The translations under genes were made by a program, and so were the position numbers. From Hydrocarboniclastica marina (lineage in GTDB: Bacteria; Pseudomonadota; Gammaproteobacteria; Pseudomonadales; Oleiphilaceae): 64,000 nucleotides of DNA. Where the stretch lies: positions 62,001-126,000 of the forward strand of contig NZ_CP031093.1 of NCBI RefSeq assembly GCF_004851605.1. Direction: 5' to 3'. Shown piece by piece: positions 1-10,637 of this stretch; positions within the stretch are counted from its first letter, which is position 1, and each line of letters opens with the position of its first letter. The notes under the pieces are model-generated. The model was not told the origin of the DNA. It made no database searches and was given only the letters and a program-made list of their open reading frames with translations.

Positions 1-12
1 CACGCTGCTTCG

Positions 13-1368
13 GTGCATCAGACACAGGCACATCAGGCCCATCAGATACAGGCACAGGCGGTGAATAAAGCAACGCAATCTCCGGCGCAGGTTACTGCGG
101 CCGTAATCGGTGCCGGCCCGGCTGGGCTGATGGCAGCTGAAACCCTGGCGGCACGGGGCTGGTCGGTAGACGTCTATGACGGCATGCCCTCGGTCGGGCG
201 AAAGTTCCTTCTGGCCGGTGTCGGCGGTATGAATATTACTCACTCCGAGCCGCAACCCGCGTTTGTCGGGCGCTACCCGGACCGGCGGGACTTTGTTCGA
301 CCCTGGCTGCAGGCTTTCAGTAGCGACGGCCTGCGTCAGTGGGTCCATGATTTGGGCATAGAAACTTTTGTCGGCAGCTCCGGCCGGGTATTTCCGCGGG
401 AAATGAAAGCCGCGCCATTACTGCGGGCCTGGCTGGCCCGGCTTCGCCAGGACGGCGTACGGATCCACGTGCGGCATCGATGGCTGGGTTGGGACGCAGA
501 GCGAAACATGCTATTCAAAGTCGGCGCCCGTGGCGGTGGTATCGCCGGTGAGGCCCGGGTGCAGCCAGCCGTCGTGGTGCTGGCATTGGGCGGTGGCAGC
601 TGGCCGCGGTTGGGAACGGACGGCGCATGGTTGCCCCTGCTCGAACAGCAAGGTGTCGAGGTCAGCCCCCTGAAGCCCGCGAACTGCGGTTTCGACGTGA
701 ATTGGAGCGAGCACTTTCAACAGAATTTTGCGGGGCGCCCACTCAAACAGATCAGCATACGCCTGCGGGGCGCGGACGCTCCTCAGGAAGCCCAGTTGGG
801 CGAGTGCGTGGTCACGGCAGATGGCATCGAAGGTAGTCTGATTTATGCGCTGTCCTCGTCTATCCGCCAGCGAATCGAGCAGGACGGTGATGCCTGTATC
901 GCCATTGACCTGTTGCCGGACCAGTCCCGAGAGAGGCTGCTGCGCGAACTGAGTAAACCACGGGGATCGCGCTCCATGGCCAGTTATTTACGCCAGCGCG
1001 CCCGCCTCGAAGGCGTTAAAGCCAATCTGCTGCGGGAAGTGGCTGTGGCCGAGACCTGGCACAATCCTGAGAAGCTGGTTGATCTGATCAAGGCGCTGCC
1101 CCTGCGGCTGGTTGCGCCTCGGCCGCTGAGCGAAGCTATCAGCAGCGCTGGCGGCGTGCCTCCTGCGGCACTCGGTCCTCAACTGATGCTCAATGCGCTG
1201 CCGGGCGTTTTCTGTGCGGGCGAAATGCTTGATTGGGAGGCGCCGACCGGCGGCTACCTGCTCACGGCGTGCTTTGCCAGTGGCCGACTAGCCGGAGAAG
1301 GCGCTCACCTGTGGCTGACGCGTCATCAAACGCGCGGGCCGATTGATAGCAACCAAATCAATGGTTGA
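13..1368 (+). CDS. HI0933-like NAD(P)/FAD flavoprotein (PP_4765-type)
   Basis: Uncharacterised flavoprotein of the HI0933-like/BaiN group, probably an FAD-dependent oxidoreductase; the substrate is unknown. The dinucleotide-binding motif GAGPAGLMAAE lies near residues 33-43. The C-terminal end carries the family-typical run ISSAGGVP, then CAGEMLDWEAPTGGY, which closes the FAD site. The frame is open to the left edge of the window, so the true start is uncertain: GTG at 13 gives a low-complexity His/Gln/Ala leader, while GTG at 61 begins much closer to the flavin-binding strand. Neither has a clear ribosome site. The family assignment is firm; the function is not. Confidence 0.8.
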   Translation: MHQTQAHQAHQIQAQAVNKATQSPAQVTAAVIGAGPAGLMAAETLAARGWSVDVYDGMPSVGRKFLLAGVGGMNITHSEPQPAFVGRYPDRRDFVRPWLQAFSSDGLRQWVHDLGIETFVGSSGRVFPREMKAAPLLRAWLARLRQDGVRIHVRHRWLGWDAERNMLFKVGARGGGIAGEARVQPAVVVLALGGGSWPRLGTDGAWLPLLEQQGVEVSPLKPANCGFDVNWSEHFQQNFAGRPLKQISIRLRGADAPQEAQLGECVVTADGIEGSLIYALSSSIRQRIEQDGDACIAIDLLPDQSRERLLRELSKPRGSRSMASYLRQRARLEGVKANLLREVAVAETWHNPEKLVDLIKALPLRLVAPRPLSEAISSAGGVPPAALGPQLMLNALPGVFCAGEMLDWEAPTGGYLLTACFASGRLAGEGAHLWLTRHQTRGPIDSNQING

Positions 1369-1467
1369 GGTTTTCTGTCGGAGGCTGGTTTATTGCCCTG
1401 ACCTGCCTGGGTGGCAGGTTCAACGGGGCAGCCAAAATGAATCTGCAACGCTCGGGACGTGCCCTTC

Positions 1468-2088
1468 ATGGCTATCAAAGGAAGACTGATCGGAACACTG
1501 GGGGTTCTTGCCTGGCTGGGCCAGGGATGTGCCGTGTTCGACCTGACGCAGGAGCAACTGCGGCAACGCGACCGCGTCGCCACAGAGCCACCGCCAACCG
1601 GCACCATGGCCTTCCATGTTATAGGGGCCTACCAGGGCCGCCCACCGCCGGGCTCAGGCGGCGATTGCCTTAGCATCACTGAGCCTGAATGCCAGCAGAT
1701 GCTATTGCATCAGGTCGAGCATCGCGTCGACGTCCGGGTCGGAGATACCGGCCACAATCTCGTACTGGGCCTGTCGGCCCATGAAAAGACCCACTGGCAT
1801 CTGAACCTGGAACCCGGAGTCACCCTGAGTCGGGTCATTCTCAGTGGAGTGTACCCCCAGCGGATCAGCGGTGTCGGCGCCGGCGTACAGTTAGACTACT
1901 TTGTCGAGGAGATTTCTGGCTGCGGCCTTGAACAGTGTGGTGCTACAGGCTCAGGTTTCTATGACTACCGAGCGCCCGCGCAGCGTTATGAACAGCTCGT
2001 GCCTTTACCGCCCACCTCGTTTGAAGGTCATTACGAGCAGGGCTGGTTCGAGCTCGAACCCGGCCGGGCGGGCGTTTATCCCCGTTGA
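1468..2088 (+). CDS. Hypothetical exported protein, possible lipoprotein
   Basis: I do not recognise this 206-residue protein. Its first 25 residues look like a signal sequence (basic MAIKGR, then a hydrophobic stretch) ending in LGQGC; that is a poor match to a lipobox but could give a lipid-modified cysteine. The rest is polar, with several cysteines and a segment near residues 50-60 rich in Pro and Gly. ATG 1468 is preferred because a GGGA run lies about 11 bases upstream; the GTG nine bases earlier has no room for a ribosome site. It stands 100 bases downstream of the flavoprotein and about 135 bases upstream of the repeat protein, all on the plus strand. Confidence 0.55.
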   Translation: MAIKGRLIGTLGVLAWLGQGCAVFDLTQEQLRQRDRVATEPPPTGTMAFHVIGAYQGRPPPGSGGDCLSITEPECQQMLLHQVEHRVDVRVGDTGHNLVLGLSAHEKTHWHLNLEPGVTLSRVILSGVYPQRISGVGAGVQLDYFVEEISGCGLEQCGATGSGFYDYRAPAQRYEQLVPLPPTSFEGHYEQGWFELEPGRAGVYPR

Positions 2089-2223
2089 TTACGATTCAAG
2101 GGCTGTCGTTGAGTTCACTTGGGTACCAGTTACGTTCCGGCCTCGAGCCGGGCGCTATACTGACTCTCCAATAGAGTGCATTTCGCCGCAACGCGGTAGT
2201 CACCAAGCTAAAGCAGGAGATCT

Positions 2224-3111
2224 ATGGGACGCAAAGTTGTCGTTCTGGCAGCGGTAGGGGCGCTGGCGGGGGCCACGGCTGCTGGCGTTGGTGCATGGTA
2301 CCTGCTGCAGTCGAGTACACTTGTACTTGAGTCGGACAGGATCGCGCGGATTGCTGTAGCGGAAGAGATCGAGGCTAATGTCAGTTTTGCCGAAGCGGCA
2401 TCGATACAGTTCGCCGAAGAGTTCTCGGTGGGCGCTTCTATCGATTCTGAGGTGGAAGTCCCTATCGAGAGTACCTTCTCTGTACCGCTGGATTTCGAGC
2501 TGACGTTTCCCGTCAGCACCACGATGCGAGTGGACCAGGACTTCGCAGTTTCAATGGATGTTCCGCTTCGGTTTGAGCTGACCCAGGATGACGTACAACT
2601 GGGCCGGATGCTTATCGATGTTGATACAGAGGTTAGCATTAATGATGAGGTAGAGATCGAGATGGAGGTGCCTGTAGACGCCACGCTGGCGGCGTTCGGC
2701 TTCATGCCTGTTCCCGTCTCGGGCACTATTCCGGTTCGAACCCGCATGCCCATAAACCAGCCGATTCGTATCAAGGATCAGATCGAAGTCAATGTTGCCG
2801 ATTTCGGCATGGTCGTCGACACAGTGGTACCGCTGACCATGCAGGTGCCTATTCATCAGGATGTGACGGTGAAAGGCGAGGTAACCGGACGGGTCAGGAA
2901 GACCATTCAGGTGCCGATTTCGGAGCGGCTAAGGGTACCGATCAAACAGACTGTTCCTGTCAGCCTCCACCTGGCTGAGGGGGTCAAGATCAGAATGGAC
3001 GATTTCATCCCGACCCGTATCCGCTTTGATCAGCCGCTGCCGGTTCAGGTTCAGTCACTTGAAATAGCGCCTGGTGATCTGCGCCTGATGCAGGATGGCG
3101 CCAGGGAGTGA
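2224..3111 (+). CDS. Membrane-anchored protein with repeated Val-Pro beta motif
   Basis: An unrecognised 295-residue protein. A single hydrophobic segment (about residues 4-28, rich in Ala/Gly/Val) should act as an uncleaved signal anchor, placing the rest in the periplasm. The remainder consists of short alternating hydrophobic/acidic strands in which VP followed by Ile, Leu or Val recurs at roughly 10-25 residue spacing (for example EVPIES, SVPLDF, DVPLRF, MPVPVSG, QVPIHQ, QVPISE, RVPIKQ, TVPVSL). That pattern predicts an extended, almost all-beta repetitive structure. Acidic residues dominate the first half and basic ones become common in the last third. A strong AGGAG site precedes ATG 2224. 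No catalytic motif is visible, so a structural or binding role is an inference. Confidence 0.7.
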   Translation: MGRKVVVLAAVGALAGATAAGVGAWYLLQSSTLVLESDRIARIAVAEEIEANVSFAEAASIQFAEEFSVGASIDSEVEVPIESTFSVPLDFELTFPVSTTMRVDQDFAVSMDVPLRFELTQDDVQLGRMLIDVDTEVSINDEVEIEMEVPVDATLAAFGFMPVPVSGTIPVRTRMPINQPIRIKDQIEVNVADFGMVVDTVVPLTMQVPIHQDVTVKGEVTGRVRKTIQVPISERLRVPIKQTVPVSLHLAEGVKIRMDDFIPTRIRFDQPLPVQVQSLEIAPGDLRLMQDGARE

Positions 3112-3130
3112 TCCGGTCCCGGCCAGCTGG

Positions 3131-4015
3131 TCAGTCTTCGCCACTCTGGCGAACCAGCGTTGCCAGGTCCAGGCGGTAGATCTGGCTGATGGTGGCGTAA
3201 AGCGCCTCATCGGATTGCTGTAAAGCCAGTGGGCGCTCGAAGAAAGTCTCAGTCAGCACCGCAATGAACTCAGCCGGTTCAGTGGAACCGTACGGGTCAA
3301 TCAGCGTGTCCATGTCCGTCTCGACGGCCTGTTGCAGGGCGGCGAATGCCCGGCTCAACGTCGCGGCTGGTCCCGACTCACCCGCGACCATCGCTGCACT
3401 GATACCCTGGTGCTGATCAAACTGGTGCGCAAACTCGTGGAGCACCACGTTAGCAACGGGTTGCTCTCCCGCTTTCCTAGCCGCGAGTTCTGTCTCAATA
3501 TCATCCCAGGAGAGAATGATCCGGCCCTCTTCCCAGGATTCCCCGAGTCTGATGTCTTCGTCGCTAGCGATAACGACGTCCTGGTCAAACGCGACAACGC
3601 CGTCCTGATCAAAAAAGCTGAGCCCGGTCGTGCCGGACGCCGGTACGCGGAAGGCCGACGGATAGAGCAGAATCGCCGTGACGGCGCTGGCGCTGTCGAT
3701 AGGGTATGCCAGACTCAACAGGCAGGCCTGTGCTGCTATAGTGACGCGGTGCAGGTCTTCCACCTCCTGGCCGTCGCAGCCGTAAAACGCCTTCTCTGCC
3801 ACAAATATCTTGACCCGCTCCTCCAACAGGTGCCGCGAGTCCGCGCTATAGCAAGCATAGTGGGGAACGGCCTGGGCTATCCATGAGCGCCAGGATGGTG
3901 GCATGGGGCTGTTCACCAACGCGCGGCGGCGTTGACGAGGCCTTATGAAAAGCAGGTGGATCGCACCTGCGATGAGCACGACCACTAAAGTCAGATACAG
4001 AGCAATGGACAACAT
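3131..4015 (-). CDS. MtfA-like zinc metallopeptidase (M90 family), membrane-anchored
   Basis: The zinc motif HEFAHQFD sits at about residues 193-200, and a downstream acidic segment EPAEFIAVLTETFFE matches the third-ligand region of the MtfA/M90 family. Residues 1-25 form a hydrophobic anchor followed by an Arg-rich stop (RPRQRRR), so the peptidase is probably tethered to the inner membrane. E. coli MtfA interacts with the repressor Mlc and affects glucose PTS control; this substrate cannot be assumed here. The gene converges on the Val-Pro repeat protein, with 19 bases between stop codons, and runs opposite to the mechanosensitive channel gene. Confidence 0.85.
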   Translation of the reverse strand: MLSIALYLTLVVVLIAGAIHLLFIRPRQRRRALVNSPMPPSWRSWIAQAVPHYACYSADSRHLLEERVKIFVAEKAFYGCDGQEVEDLHRVTIAAQACLLSLAYPIDSASAVTAILLYPSAFRVPASGTTGLSFFDQDGVVAFDQDVVIASDEDIRLGESWEEGRIILSWDDIETELAARKAGEQPVANVVLHEFAHQFDQHQGISAAMVAGESGPAATLSRAFAALQQAVETDMDTLIDPYGSTEPAEFIAVLTETFFERPLALQQSDEALYATISQIYRLDLATLVRQSGED

Positions 4016-4208
4016 GCGCGCCTATACGGTCAGTGAATCGCAAGGCCTGATGAGGCGGTTGCCGGTAGCGTTGCACCATACACCGAGCTTCGGGCATCAT
4101 CGACGTCCGAGGCGCTCCTGCCTGGCGTCCGCCAGCACGGGTTCGGCAAATGACATTCGCTGGGTGAACCGCCAGTAGATCGTAACATCGAAGGATAGAG
4201 CCGCCTAC

Positions 4209-6455
4209 GTGTACATCCTCAACCGGGTTTATTTAATAGTTCTGGTCTTTTTTGTCGGGGCAGCCGTGCCGACGGGGGCACATGCCGAACCGTTGTCTGC
4301 CCTGACAGGCGCCCTGGGCACCAGTGGCGCGCCAGCGGAGGAAACTGAAGAGCCAGACCGAGCGCTGGATGCGCAATCTCTCGAAAGGGCAATCGCGCTG
4401 CTTGAGGATGAGCAGTCGCGGGAGACCCTGCTAGAGGACCTGCGTGCGTTACAGCAGGGCTTGCAGGCAGAAGAGACGGCCGAGGGCGATGGGCCTGACG
4501 GGCTGCTGAGTGCGTTGTCCGTACGGATGGCATGGCTCGGCGATTCGCTCACCCTGGAGCCGACTCTCAATCGCTGGGGACTTCTGTTGGCAACAGCCGG
4601 TGAGGACCTGGACTGGTTGCTCAGTGAACCCGAAGGCCGTGCGCGGCTGGTAAAGCAAGCCGGGACCTTTGTTGAAATGATGGCGATCGTCGCGCTTATC
4701 ACCGTGCTCAGCTGGCGCATCGTCCGTATACCCATCACAAGGGTTGAGCGCCGCGAGCGCCGGGCGCTTGCCGCCAGCATCGCCTGTACGCCCTTCGTCG
4801 CGGCCTTTGCCGCTGCGCTGATTGCGCTGCCTCTGCTGGGCGCCACCACGGGCGCTCGCCTGGCGGTGGTCGTGACCTACATTGGTTTGGGGGCGGCTGG
4901 GCTCTACATGATCGCGGCGCTTCTGCTGAGCCTGATTGAGCACGGCCGACGACGGCGGCGGCTGGTAGGCATGCTGCTGAAGCGAATCCGACCCTGGTTA
5001 ATTGCCACCGGCGCAAGCGTTGCAGCCGCAGATGCTCTGTCCAACACGTGGGTGGCGGAACCTCTGGGTAGCGCTCTGCCTGCGGTCTTGTCCACCTGGT
5101 TATACCTGCTCACGGCAATGCTGTGCGGTGTGCTGGCCTTCCGCCATCACCGCCTTGCGACCATGACACTCCGGCCCCGGCTCCAGCGGGACAGGCTGAG
5201 GTTCTCTCTCTGGCTGACTGCGGGCAGGGTGGCGGCCCGTTCCTGGCAGTGGGCTGTAATGAGCGTCTCCGCGATCTCTTTCCTGGGTATTCTGTTGCTC
5301 CAGGGTGAAGAGCAAATGATCCTCCGCGCGGGGGTCATCTCGGCGATTCTCGTGGTCCTTACGACCCTGATAGGCTCGCTCGTCACCGCATCACTCGACC
5401 ACCTTCGGGTCAAGCTCAAATCGCCGCCTCATCGTTCATACTATCTGGCGGCCTATATGCGCATCGCCAAAGCGGTCGCAATTCTGTTGGTGTCGATCCT
5501 TGGCCTTGAACTGATTCTCCTGGCCTGGGGCAGCTCGCTGGGTAATTTCCTCGACAATGTCGTCGGGGATGAGCTTGGGGCCATGCTGGTCTCCGTGCTC
5601 ATCATCATGTTGCTGGGCGCGCTCGCCTGGGTGACTCTGAAAACCGCCATTGAACGAAAACTGGCGGAGGAGGGGCAGGGCCTGCAGGCCCAGTCCGCCC
5701 GCTCGCGCACGTTGCTGCCGCTACTTCGCAGCGTTGGCCTGGTGATCATTCTCGTAACGATGGTTATTGCCCTGCTCTCGGCGCTCGGGGTCAACACAAC
5801 GCCGTTGCTGGCCGGTGCCGGTGTTCTAGGCCTGGCCATCGGCTTCGGTTCCCAGAAGCTGGTGCAGGATCTCATCACAGGGCTTTTCATCCTGTTCGAG
5901 GACACGATCTCGCTCGGCGACTATATCCAGGTCGCCGGTCACGAGGGCATTGTTGAGGGGCTATCGGTCCGCACAGTGCGAATGCGCGACCTCAGCGGCA
6001 CGCTGCACGCCGTGCCTTTTGGCCAGATCACCTCGGTGCGCAACCTGTCGAAAGACTTTGCCTATGCGCTCATGGATGTCACGGTCGCTTACAGCGAGGA
6101 CGTGGACCAAATCATCAATGAGCTCGAGGAAATCGGCGAAGAATTGCGTAAAGACCCGGTGCTGGGCTGGGACATTCTTGAGCCGCTGGAAGTTTTTGGC
6201 CTCCAGAAGTTCACCCCGGACGGCATGGTGGTGCGGGTGCGTTTCATGACCCGGCCGTTGCGGCAGTGGGATGTCATGCGGGGCTACAACCTGCGCATCA
6301 AACGGCGGTTTGACGAACTGGGAATTCAGCTACCGGTCCAGCAGGTGATGGTCCATCAGGCCGAAGGCGCCAACCGGGCCCAGGACAGACCCCATCCGGT
6401 GGGCAAGTCGCGCTTCAGTCAGGCCAATGGGCCATTGTCCAGCGACGATATGTGA
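4209..6455 (+). CDS. MscS-family mechanosensitive channel, YbiO-like
   Basis: A 748-residue inner-membrane channel protecting against hypo-osmotic shock. It has a signal peptide (to about residue 27, ending AHA), a periplasmic helical region, about ten membrane spans, and a C-terminal MscS core. The core shows the pore-helix Ala/Gly pattern in LLAGAGVLGLAIGFGSQ, then the beta domain segment FEDTISLGDYI and a C-terminal alpha/beta vestibule. Length and layout match E. coli YbiO (about 740 residues). The predicted start is GTG. An osmoprotective channel fits a salt-adapted organism that also carries the ectoine operon. Confidence 0.9.
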   Translation: MYILNRVYLIVLVFFVGAAVPTGAHAEPLSALTGALGTSGAPAEETEEPDRALDAQSLERAIALLEDEQSRETLLEDLRALQQGLQAEETAEGDGPDGLLSALSVRMAWLGDSLTLEPTLNRWGLLLATAGEDLDWLLSEPEGRARLVKQAGTFVEMMAIVALITVLSWRIVRIPITRVERRERRALAASIACTPFVAAFAAALIALPLLGATTGARLAVVVTYIGLGAAGLYMIAALLLSLIEHGRRRRRLVGMLLKRIRPWLIATGASVAAADALSNTWVAEPLGSALPAVLSTWLYLLTAMLCGVLAFRHHRLATMTLRPRLQRDRLRFSLWLTAGRVAARSWQWAVMSVSAISFLGILLLQGEEQMILRAGVISAILVVLTTLIGSLVTASLDHLRVKLKSPPHRSYYLAAYMRIAKAVAILLVSILGLELILLAWGSSLGNFLDNVVGDELGAMLVSVLIIMLLGALAWVTLKTAIERKLAEEGQGLQAQSARSRTLLPLLRSVGLVIILVTMVIALLSALGVNTTPLLAGAGVLGLAIGFGSQKLVQDLITGLFILFEDTISLGDYIQVAGHEGIVEGLSVRTVRMRDLSGTLHAVPFGQITSVRNLSKDFAYALMDVTVAYSEDVDQIINELEEIGEELRKDPVLGWDILEPLEVFGLQKFTPDGMVVRVRFMTRPLRQWDVMRGYNLRIKRRFDELGIQLPVQQVMVHQAEGANRAQDRPHPVGKSRFSQANGPLSSDDM

Positions 6456-6560
6456 AAGCTTGATCCGCAGTCTGCCCGGCGGTCCGCCTGATGCAAGGCC
6501 GGATTGCCCAATGTCGGACTGAGCCGGGGGAGCCCGACTGATTCTCGACCCTGACTACTG

Positions 6561-8510
6561 CTAGCCAAGCTGGTGGCGGAAGAACGCCAACTCCTGCTCC
6601 AGTGCGTGTTCACGGGTCTGGGCCGCCCGGAAACCATGGCCCTCCTTGGGGTAGTAATGCACCTCGACCTGCAGACCCTGGGCTGACAGGGCCTCGACCA
6701 TAGTCTCCGTTTGAGCCGGGACTACTACCTGGTCCTGTCCCCCCTGGAAGAAAATCACCGGCGTGCAGATCCGATGGGCATTGGCCAGCGGCGACCGCTC
6801 ATGGTAGACCTCCGGGTGGTCTGGCCCGGCGATCAACCAGTCCAGATAGCGCGATTCAAAACGATGGGTTGCGCTCCGCAGTGCCCAGGGGTCACTAACA
6901 CCATAGAGCGAACAGCCACCGAGAAAGCGATCGCTGCGGGCCAGCACCGACAACGTCGTGAAGCCGCCGGCACTGCTACCGCGAATGAAGGCTCGGGCAC
7001 AATCACACCACTTCAGGCGGTCCAGCTCATCAAGTGCCGCGATTACATCCTCGGCGTCGGCCACGCCCCACTGCTGGTGAAGCAGTTGTCGGTAAGCCCG
7101 GCCGTAACCCGAGCTGCCGCGATAGTTCAGATCGGCTACTGCAAAGCCGCGCTGGGTCCAGAACTGGATGAGGGGATTGAACACCGGGTAGGTGGCCGCC
7201 GTTGGCCCGCCATGGGTCATGATGATGATCGGGGCCAGCGATGACGCGCCGGCCGCGTCATCGACAGTTGCCGGGTAGAAGAAGCCGTGGCCAGTCGCGC
7301 CGCCTGGCACCGGGAAACTGAAAGCCTGCGGCTGCGCGACGGTTGATTCCGCCAGCGGCTGTGTATCACCCGCCAGAACGCGGTGCGCGCCAGTAGCGGG
7401 GTCGATCTCCAGTACAGCCGTTGTACGGGTCGGGGAACCGGCAACGCAGTAAAGCTTGTCCTGATGGCTACAGAGGTAACGAAAGAGCGAATACTGGCTC
7501 ATCAGGCGTCTCGACGTGCCATTCGCGCGGTACTCCATCTGCATCCGACCTTCTTCAAGCCAGCTCAAGGCCAGCTGGCCGTCCTCGAACAGCGCAAACT
7601 GGCGGTGGCCAAGCTGGGTAGGCGGCAGCGCGTGGTCCGCCGCGGCCACGTCCACCGCGACCCAGTCGTCGGGTGTGCGCATCCTGTAGGGCTGCCACCA
7701 GCCGCCGTGATCGGAGACGCACCAGAGTACGCCACTGGCATCGAATGTTGGCTGCAGCACGGAGTGATCACCGCTGGCCGCAAAGTTGCCAAAGCGCACA
7801 TCCGAAGGCATGCCATCCGCGAGCACAGCGGTCGCGAGCCGAGAGCGATCCCAGGGCATGTGCGGAAGGGACCATTCAACCCAGGCGGCGCCGGTGCCAT
7901 CAGTGCTGACCCGGGGCGCTGCGTAGAAGTCAGCACCACTGACGAAAGGTGTGATGCGGCCGGTCTCTGGATCAATCGCGACGATATCCTGGGTCACGAC
8001 GATCTCGTCAGTCGCTGCGTTGTCCCGGGCCACTGCTTTGCTGTGGCGTTCGCGTACGCAGAGCAGGCGCTGGTAGGCGGTGTCGTAGAACAGATCGCCG
8101 AAGCGGCTGGAGCCTTCCCGGGTGAGCGACTCCGGCTGATCGGCGTCGAAGGCCTGCCGGAAGATCTGCTGGGTTTTATCGTCGACATAGAAGGCCGCCG
8201 CGGGGCCAAGGCAGAAAGCACCGCCGCCGTACTCATTAACGCGCGAACGAATGCTTCGCTCCGGCGGGCTGAATGGCTGTGCCCGTGATTCACCTTGGCC
8301 GCTCTTACAGTGGCTCAGAAACTGCGACGCTGTGGCCGGATCGTATTCCAGCCAGAAAACGCCGGCATCGCTGGCCATGACTTCGGCGTATTCCCGCGCC
8401 GCTGCTACTGCATGGGCTGCGTCAAAGCGCCATTCGTTGGGTTGTGTCTGGGCTTGAGCAGCGCGCGGGCGGTCAGTTGGTCCGGAAGAAGGTGCGGGAC
8501 GTTCGCTCAT
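6561..8510 (-). CDS. pqqH: Prolyl oligopeptidase-family (S9) peptidase of the PQQ cluster
   Basis: An S9-family serine peptidase: an N-terminal beta-propeller (about residues 30-380) and a C-terminal alpha/beta hydrolase. The nucleophile lies in GSSAGGFTT, the Asp in GGQDQVVVP, and the His in EGHGF. Its place immediately after pqqE, overlapping it by 38 bases, matches pqqH of the Pseudomonas aeruginosa pqqABCDEH operon. There the peptidase is thought to help process the PqqA-derived intermediate; that role is inference here. ATG 8510 is chosen because it starts just before the propeller; an upstream in-frame ATG at 8552 would extend the overlap. Confidence 0.85.
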   Translation of the reverse strand: MSERPAPSSGPTDRPRAAQAQTQPNEWRFDAAHAVAAAREYAEVMASDAGVFWLEYDPATASQFLSHCKSGQGESRAQPFSPPERSIRSRVNEYGGGAFCLGPAAAFYVDDKTQQIFRQAFDADQPESLTREGSSRFGDLFYDTAYQRLLCVRERHSKAVARDNAATDEIVVTQDIVAIDPETGRITPFVSGADFYAAPRVSTDGTGAAWVEWSLPHMPWDRSRLATAVLADGMPSDVRFGNFAASGDHSVLQPTFDASGVLWCVSDHGGWWQPYRMRTPDDWVAVDVAAADHALPPTQLGHRQFALFEDGQLALSWLEEGRMQMEYRANGTSRRLMSQYSLFRYLCSHQDKLYCVAGSPTRTTAVLEIDPATGAHRVLAGDTQPLAESTVAQPQAFSFPVPGGATGHGFFYPATVDDAAGASSLAPIIIMTHGGPTAATYPVFNPLIQFWTQRGFAVADLNYRGSSGYGRAYRQLLHQQWGVADAEDVIAALDELDRLKWCDCARAFIRGSSAGGFTTLSVLARSDRFLGGCSLYGVSDPWALRSATHRFESRYLDWLIAGPDHPEVYHERSPLANAHRICTPVIFFQGGQDQVVVPAQTETMVEALSAQGLQVEVHYYPKEGHGFRAAQTREHALEQELAFFRHQLG

Positions 8511-9618
8511 TGCGGTATACCAGCTCGGTTTGGGTACTGTAAGCAGCGGCATCCCGCTTACGGACGTGTTCCAGGTGGTGCGGTGACTTGCTGCAGATGG
8601 GGTCGGCCTGGGTCATGTCGCCGGTCATCATATAAGCCTGGCAGCGGCAACCGCCGAAGTCCTTGGTTTTCTCGTCGCAGGAACTGCAGGGCTCGGGCAT
8701 CCAGTCGAAGCCGCGAAACCGGTTGAAACCGAACGAATCGTACCAGATGGAACGAACGCTCTGCTCCTGCACGCGGGGGAACTGGATCGGCAGCATGCGC
8801 GCGCTGTGGCATGGCAGCGCGGTGCCGTCGGGCGTGACTGTGAGAAAAAGACTGCCCCAGCCATTCATGCAGGCTTTGGGGCGTTCTTCGTAATAATCCG
8901 GCACTACAAAAATGAGCTTCATGGGGTGATTATCGGCGGCCAGCCGCTCGCGCCAGCGTTGGGTGACCGCTTCGGCTTCGGCCAACTGTTCCCGGGTGGG
9001 CAACAGCGCGGAGACATTCTCGTGAGCCCAGCCATAGTACTGGCAGGTTGCGAGCTCGACATAGTCTGCTTCCAGTTCGAGGCAAAGCTCGATAATGCGG
9101 TCAACCTGATCGATATTGTGTCGATGGGTTACAAAATTCAGCACCATGGGGTAGCCCTGGCGCTTGATCTCGCGGGCCATGGCCAGCTTCTGCTGGAACG
9201 CCTTGCGGGATCCGGCGAGCATGTTGTTGACCGTTTCATCCGAGGCCTGGAAACTCACCTGGATATGATCCATGCCAGCCTCTTTCAGCCCGGCGACACG
9301 GTCCGCTGTCAGGCCTATTCCGGACGTGATGAGGTTGGTGTAATAGCCCAGTTCGCGGGCTTCTTTCACCAGGATTTCCAGGTCCTGCCGTACCAGGGGC
9401 TCACCGCCTGAGAAGCCGAGCTGGGCGGCGCCCAGTTCGCGGGCCTCACGCAGGACTTTGAGCCAACCCTCCGTATCGAGCTCCTGCTTGTGCTGGGCGA
9501 AATCCAGCGGGTTGGAGCAGTAGGGACACTGCAGAGGACAGCGGTAAGTCAGCTCAGCCAGCAGCCAGAAAGGAGGACCGACCGGCTTCTCAGCGGTATT
9601 CGATCCAGTGCTCACCAT
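8473..9618 (-). CDS. pqqE: PqqA peptide cyclase, radical SAM/SPASM
   Basis: Radical SAM enzyme that forms the C-C bond between Glu and Tyr of PqqA, the first committed step of PQQ synthesis. The SAM cluster motif CPLQCPYC is at residues 27-34. The C-terminal SPASM region shows the expected cysteines (CMNGWGS, PCHSA, CSSCDEK, GGCRCQA). ATG 9618 is preferred because CTGGAG lies seven bases upstream inside pqqD, giving a 29-base overlap and translational coupling with pqqD, whose product is the chaperone that presents PqqA. Upstream in-frame starts lack a ribosome site. Confidence 0.95.
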   Translation of the reverse strand: MVSTGSNTAEKPVGPPFWLLAELTYRCPLQCPYCSNPLDFAQHKQELDTEGWLKVLREARELGAAQLGFSGGEPLVRQDLEILVKEARELGYYTNLITSGIGLTADRVAGLKEAGMDHIQVSFQASDETVNNMLAGSRKAFQQKLAMAREIKRQGYPMVLNFVTHRHNIDQVDRIIELCLELEADYVELATCQYYGWAHENVSALLPTREQLAEAEAVTQRWRERLAADNHPMKLIFVVPDYYEERPKACMNGWGSLFLTVTPDGTALPCHSARMLPIQFPRVQEQSVRSIWYDSFGFNRFRGFDWMPEPCSSCDEKTKDFGGCRCQAYMMTGDMTQADPICSKSPHHLEHVRKRDAAAYSTQTELVYRNERTSRTFFRTN

Positions 9619-9865
9619 GGGCATTCTCCAGGAATTCGATGATGTCCTCCTCAATGCCGGGGACGTCGGGGAAGCGTTCGCTCAGGCGTGTGACCAGATC
9701 AGCCACGGTGCGTTCCCCGTCGACAAGGGCCAGAATTTCGCCAGCGCTGTCGTTGAGTTTCACCATACCCTCGGGGTAAAGCAGCACCCGGCAACCCTGC
9801 GCGGGCTCAAACTGCAGCCGGAATCCCGGGCGTATCCCCGGTACGGTATCAGGCGTGGGCTTCAT
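9590..9865 (-). CDS. pqqD: PQQ biosynthesis peptide chaperone PqqD
   Basis: A 91-residue member of the PqqD/RRE family, which binds the PqqA precursor and delivers it to PqqE. Conserved features visible are [11 protein letters not shown], the segment [19 protein letters not shown], and the C-terminal helix with [13 protein letters not shown]. Its start overlaps the pqqC stop by four bases and its end overlaps pqqE, so the three are translated as one unit. Length is normal. Confidence 0.95.
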   Translation of the reverse strand: MKPTPDTVPGIRPGFRLQFEPAQGCRVLLYPEGMVKLNDSAGEILALVDGERTVADLVTRLSERFPDVPGIEEDIIEFLENAHGEHWIEYR

Positions 9866-10629
9866 CCCAGTCCCCGATGGTATACGCGCTGGTCAGTCAC
9901 CGTGTGGTAGGGCGGCCGTTGAAGCTCGTAGGCCATGGCCATGGCGTCGAGCATGGTCCAGAGGATGTCCAGCTTGAACTGCAGGATATTGAGGGCTCTG
10001 TCCTGCTCTGCCCGGGTCGTGCAGGTCTCAAGCGCGATGCGCAAACCGTGCTCGACATCCCGTCGTGCTTCGGACAGCCTTTTGCGGAAATACTGATAGC
10101 CCTCTTCGCCTATCCAGGGATAGTGGCCTGGCCAGGAATCCAGCCGCGACTGATGAATAGCCGGCGCGAACAGCTCTGTCAGCGATGAAACCGCCGCATC
10201 GCGCCAATGGCTGCGGCGGGCAAAATTGACGTAGGCGTCGACAGCAAATCTTACGCCGGGCAGCACATGCTCCTGTGATAGCAGTTCGCCCCGGCTCAGT
10301 CCCACCGCTTCGCCCAGCCGCAGCCAGGCTTCGATGCCACCTTCATCTTCACCATAACCATCGTGGTCCAGAATCCGCTGAACCCAGTGTTTGCGTACTT
10401 GCGCATCGGCACAGTTGGCCAGTATCGCCGCGTCTTTGAGCGGGATGTTAACTTGATAGTAGAACCGGTTGGCGACCCAGCCCTGTATCTGCTCGCGCGT
10501 CGCAGAGCCTTCATACATGGCGCGGTGGTAGGGATGATGGATATGGTAAAGACGGCCCTTGTCGCGAATGGCCTGCTCGAATTCCTGCGTTGAAAGCGGC
10601 GTCTGTCGTTCCGTTGCAGCGGTCGCCAT
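9862..10629 (-). CDS. pqqC: Pyrroloquinoline-quinone synthase PqqC
   Basis: Cofactor-less oxidase that performs the final ring closure and eight-electron oxidation to PQQ. The all-helical fold is marked by the family signature [14 protein letters not shown] near the N-terminus and by [15 protein letters not shown]. Length (255 residues) is normal. ATG 10629 is chosen: it follows the pqqB stop codon closely with a TGAGG site six bases upstream, while the longer in-frame start at 10641 would be a TTG inside pqqB. Confidence 0.95.
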   Translation of the reverse strand: MATAATERQTPLSTQEFEQAIRDKGRLYHIHHPYHRAMYEGSATREQIQGWVANRFYYQVNIPLKDAAILANCADAQVRKHWVQRILDHDGYGEDEGGIEAWLRLGEAVGLSRGELLSQEHVLPGVRFAVDAYVNFARRSHWRDAAVSSLTELFAPAIHQSRLDSWPGHYPWIGEEGYQYFRKRLSEARRDVEHGLRIALETCTTRAEQDRALNILQFKLDILWTMLDAMAMAYELQRPPYHTVTDQRVYHRGLG

Positions 10630-10637
10630 GGAAAACC

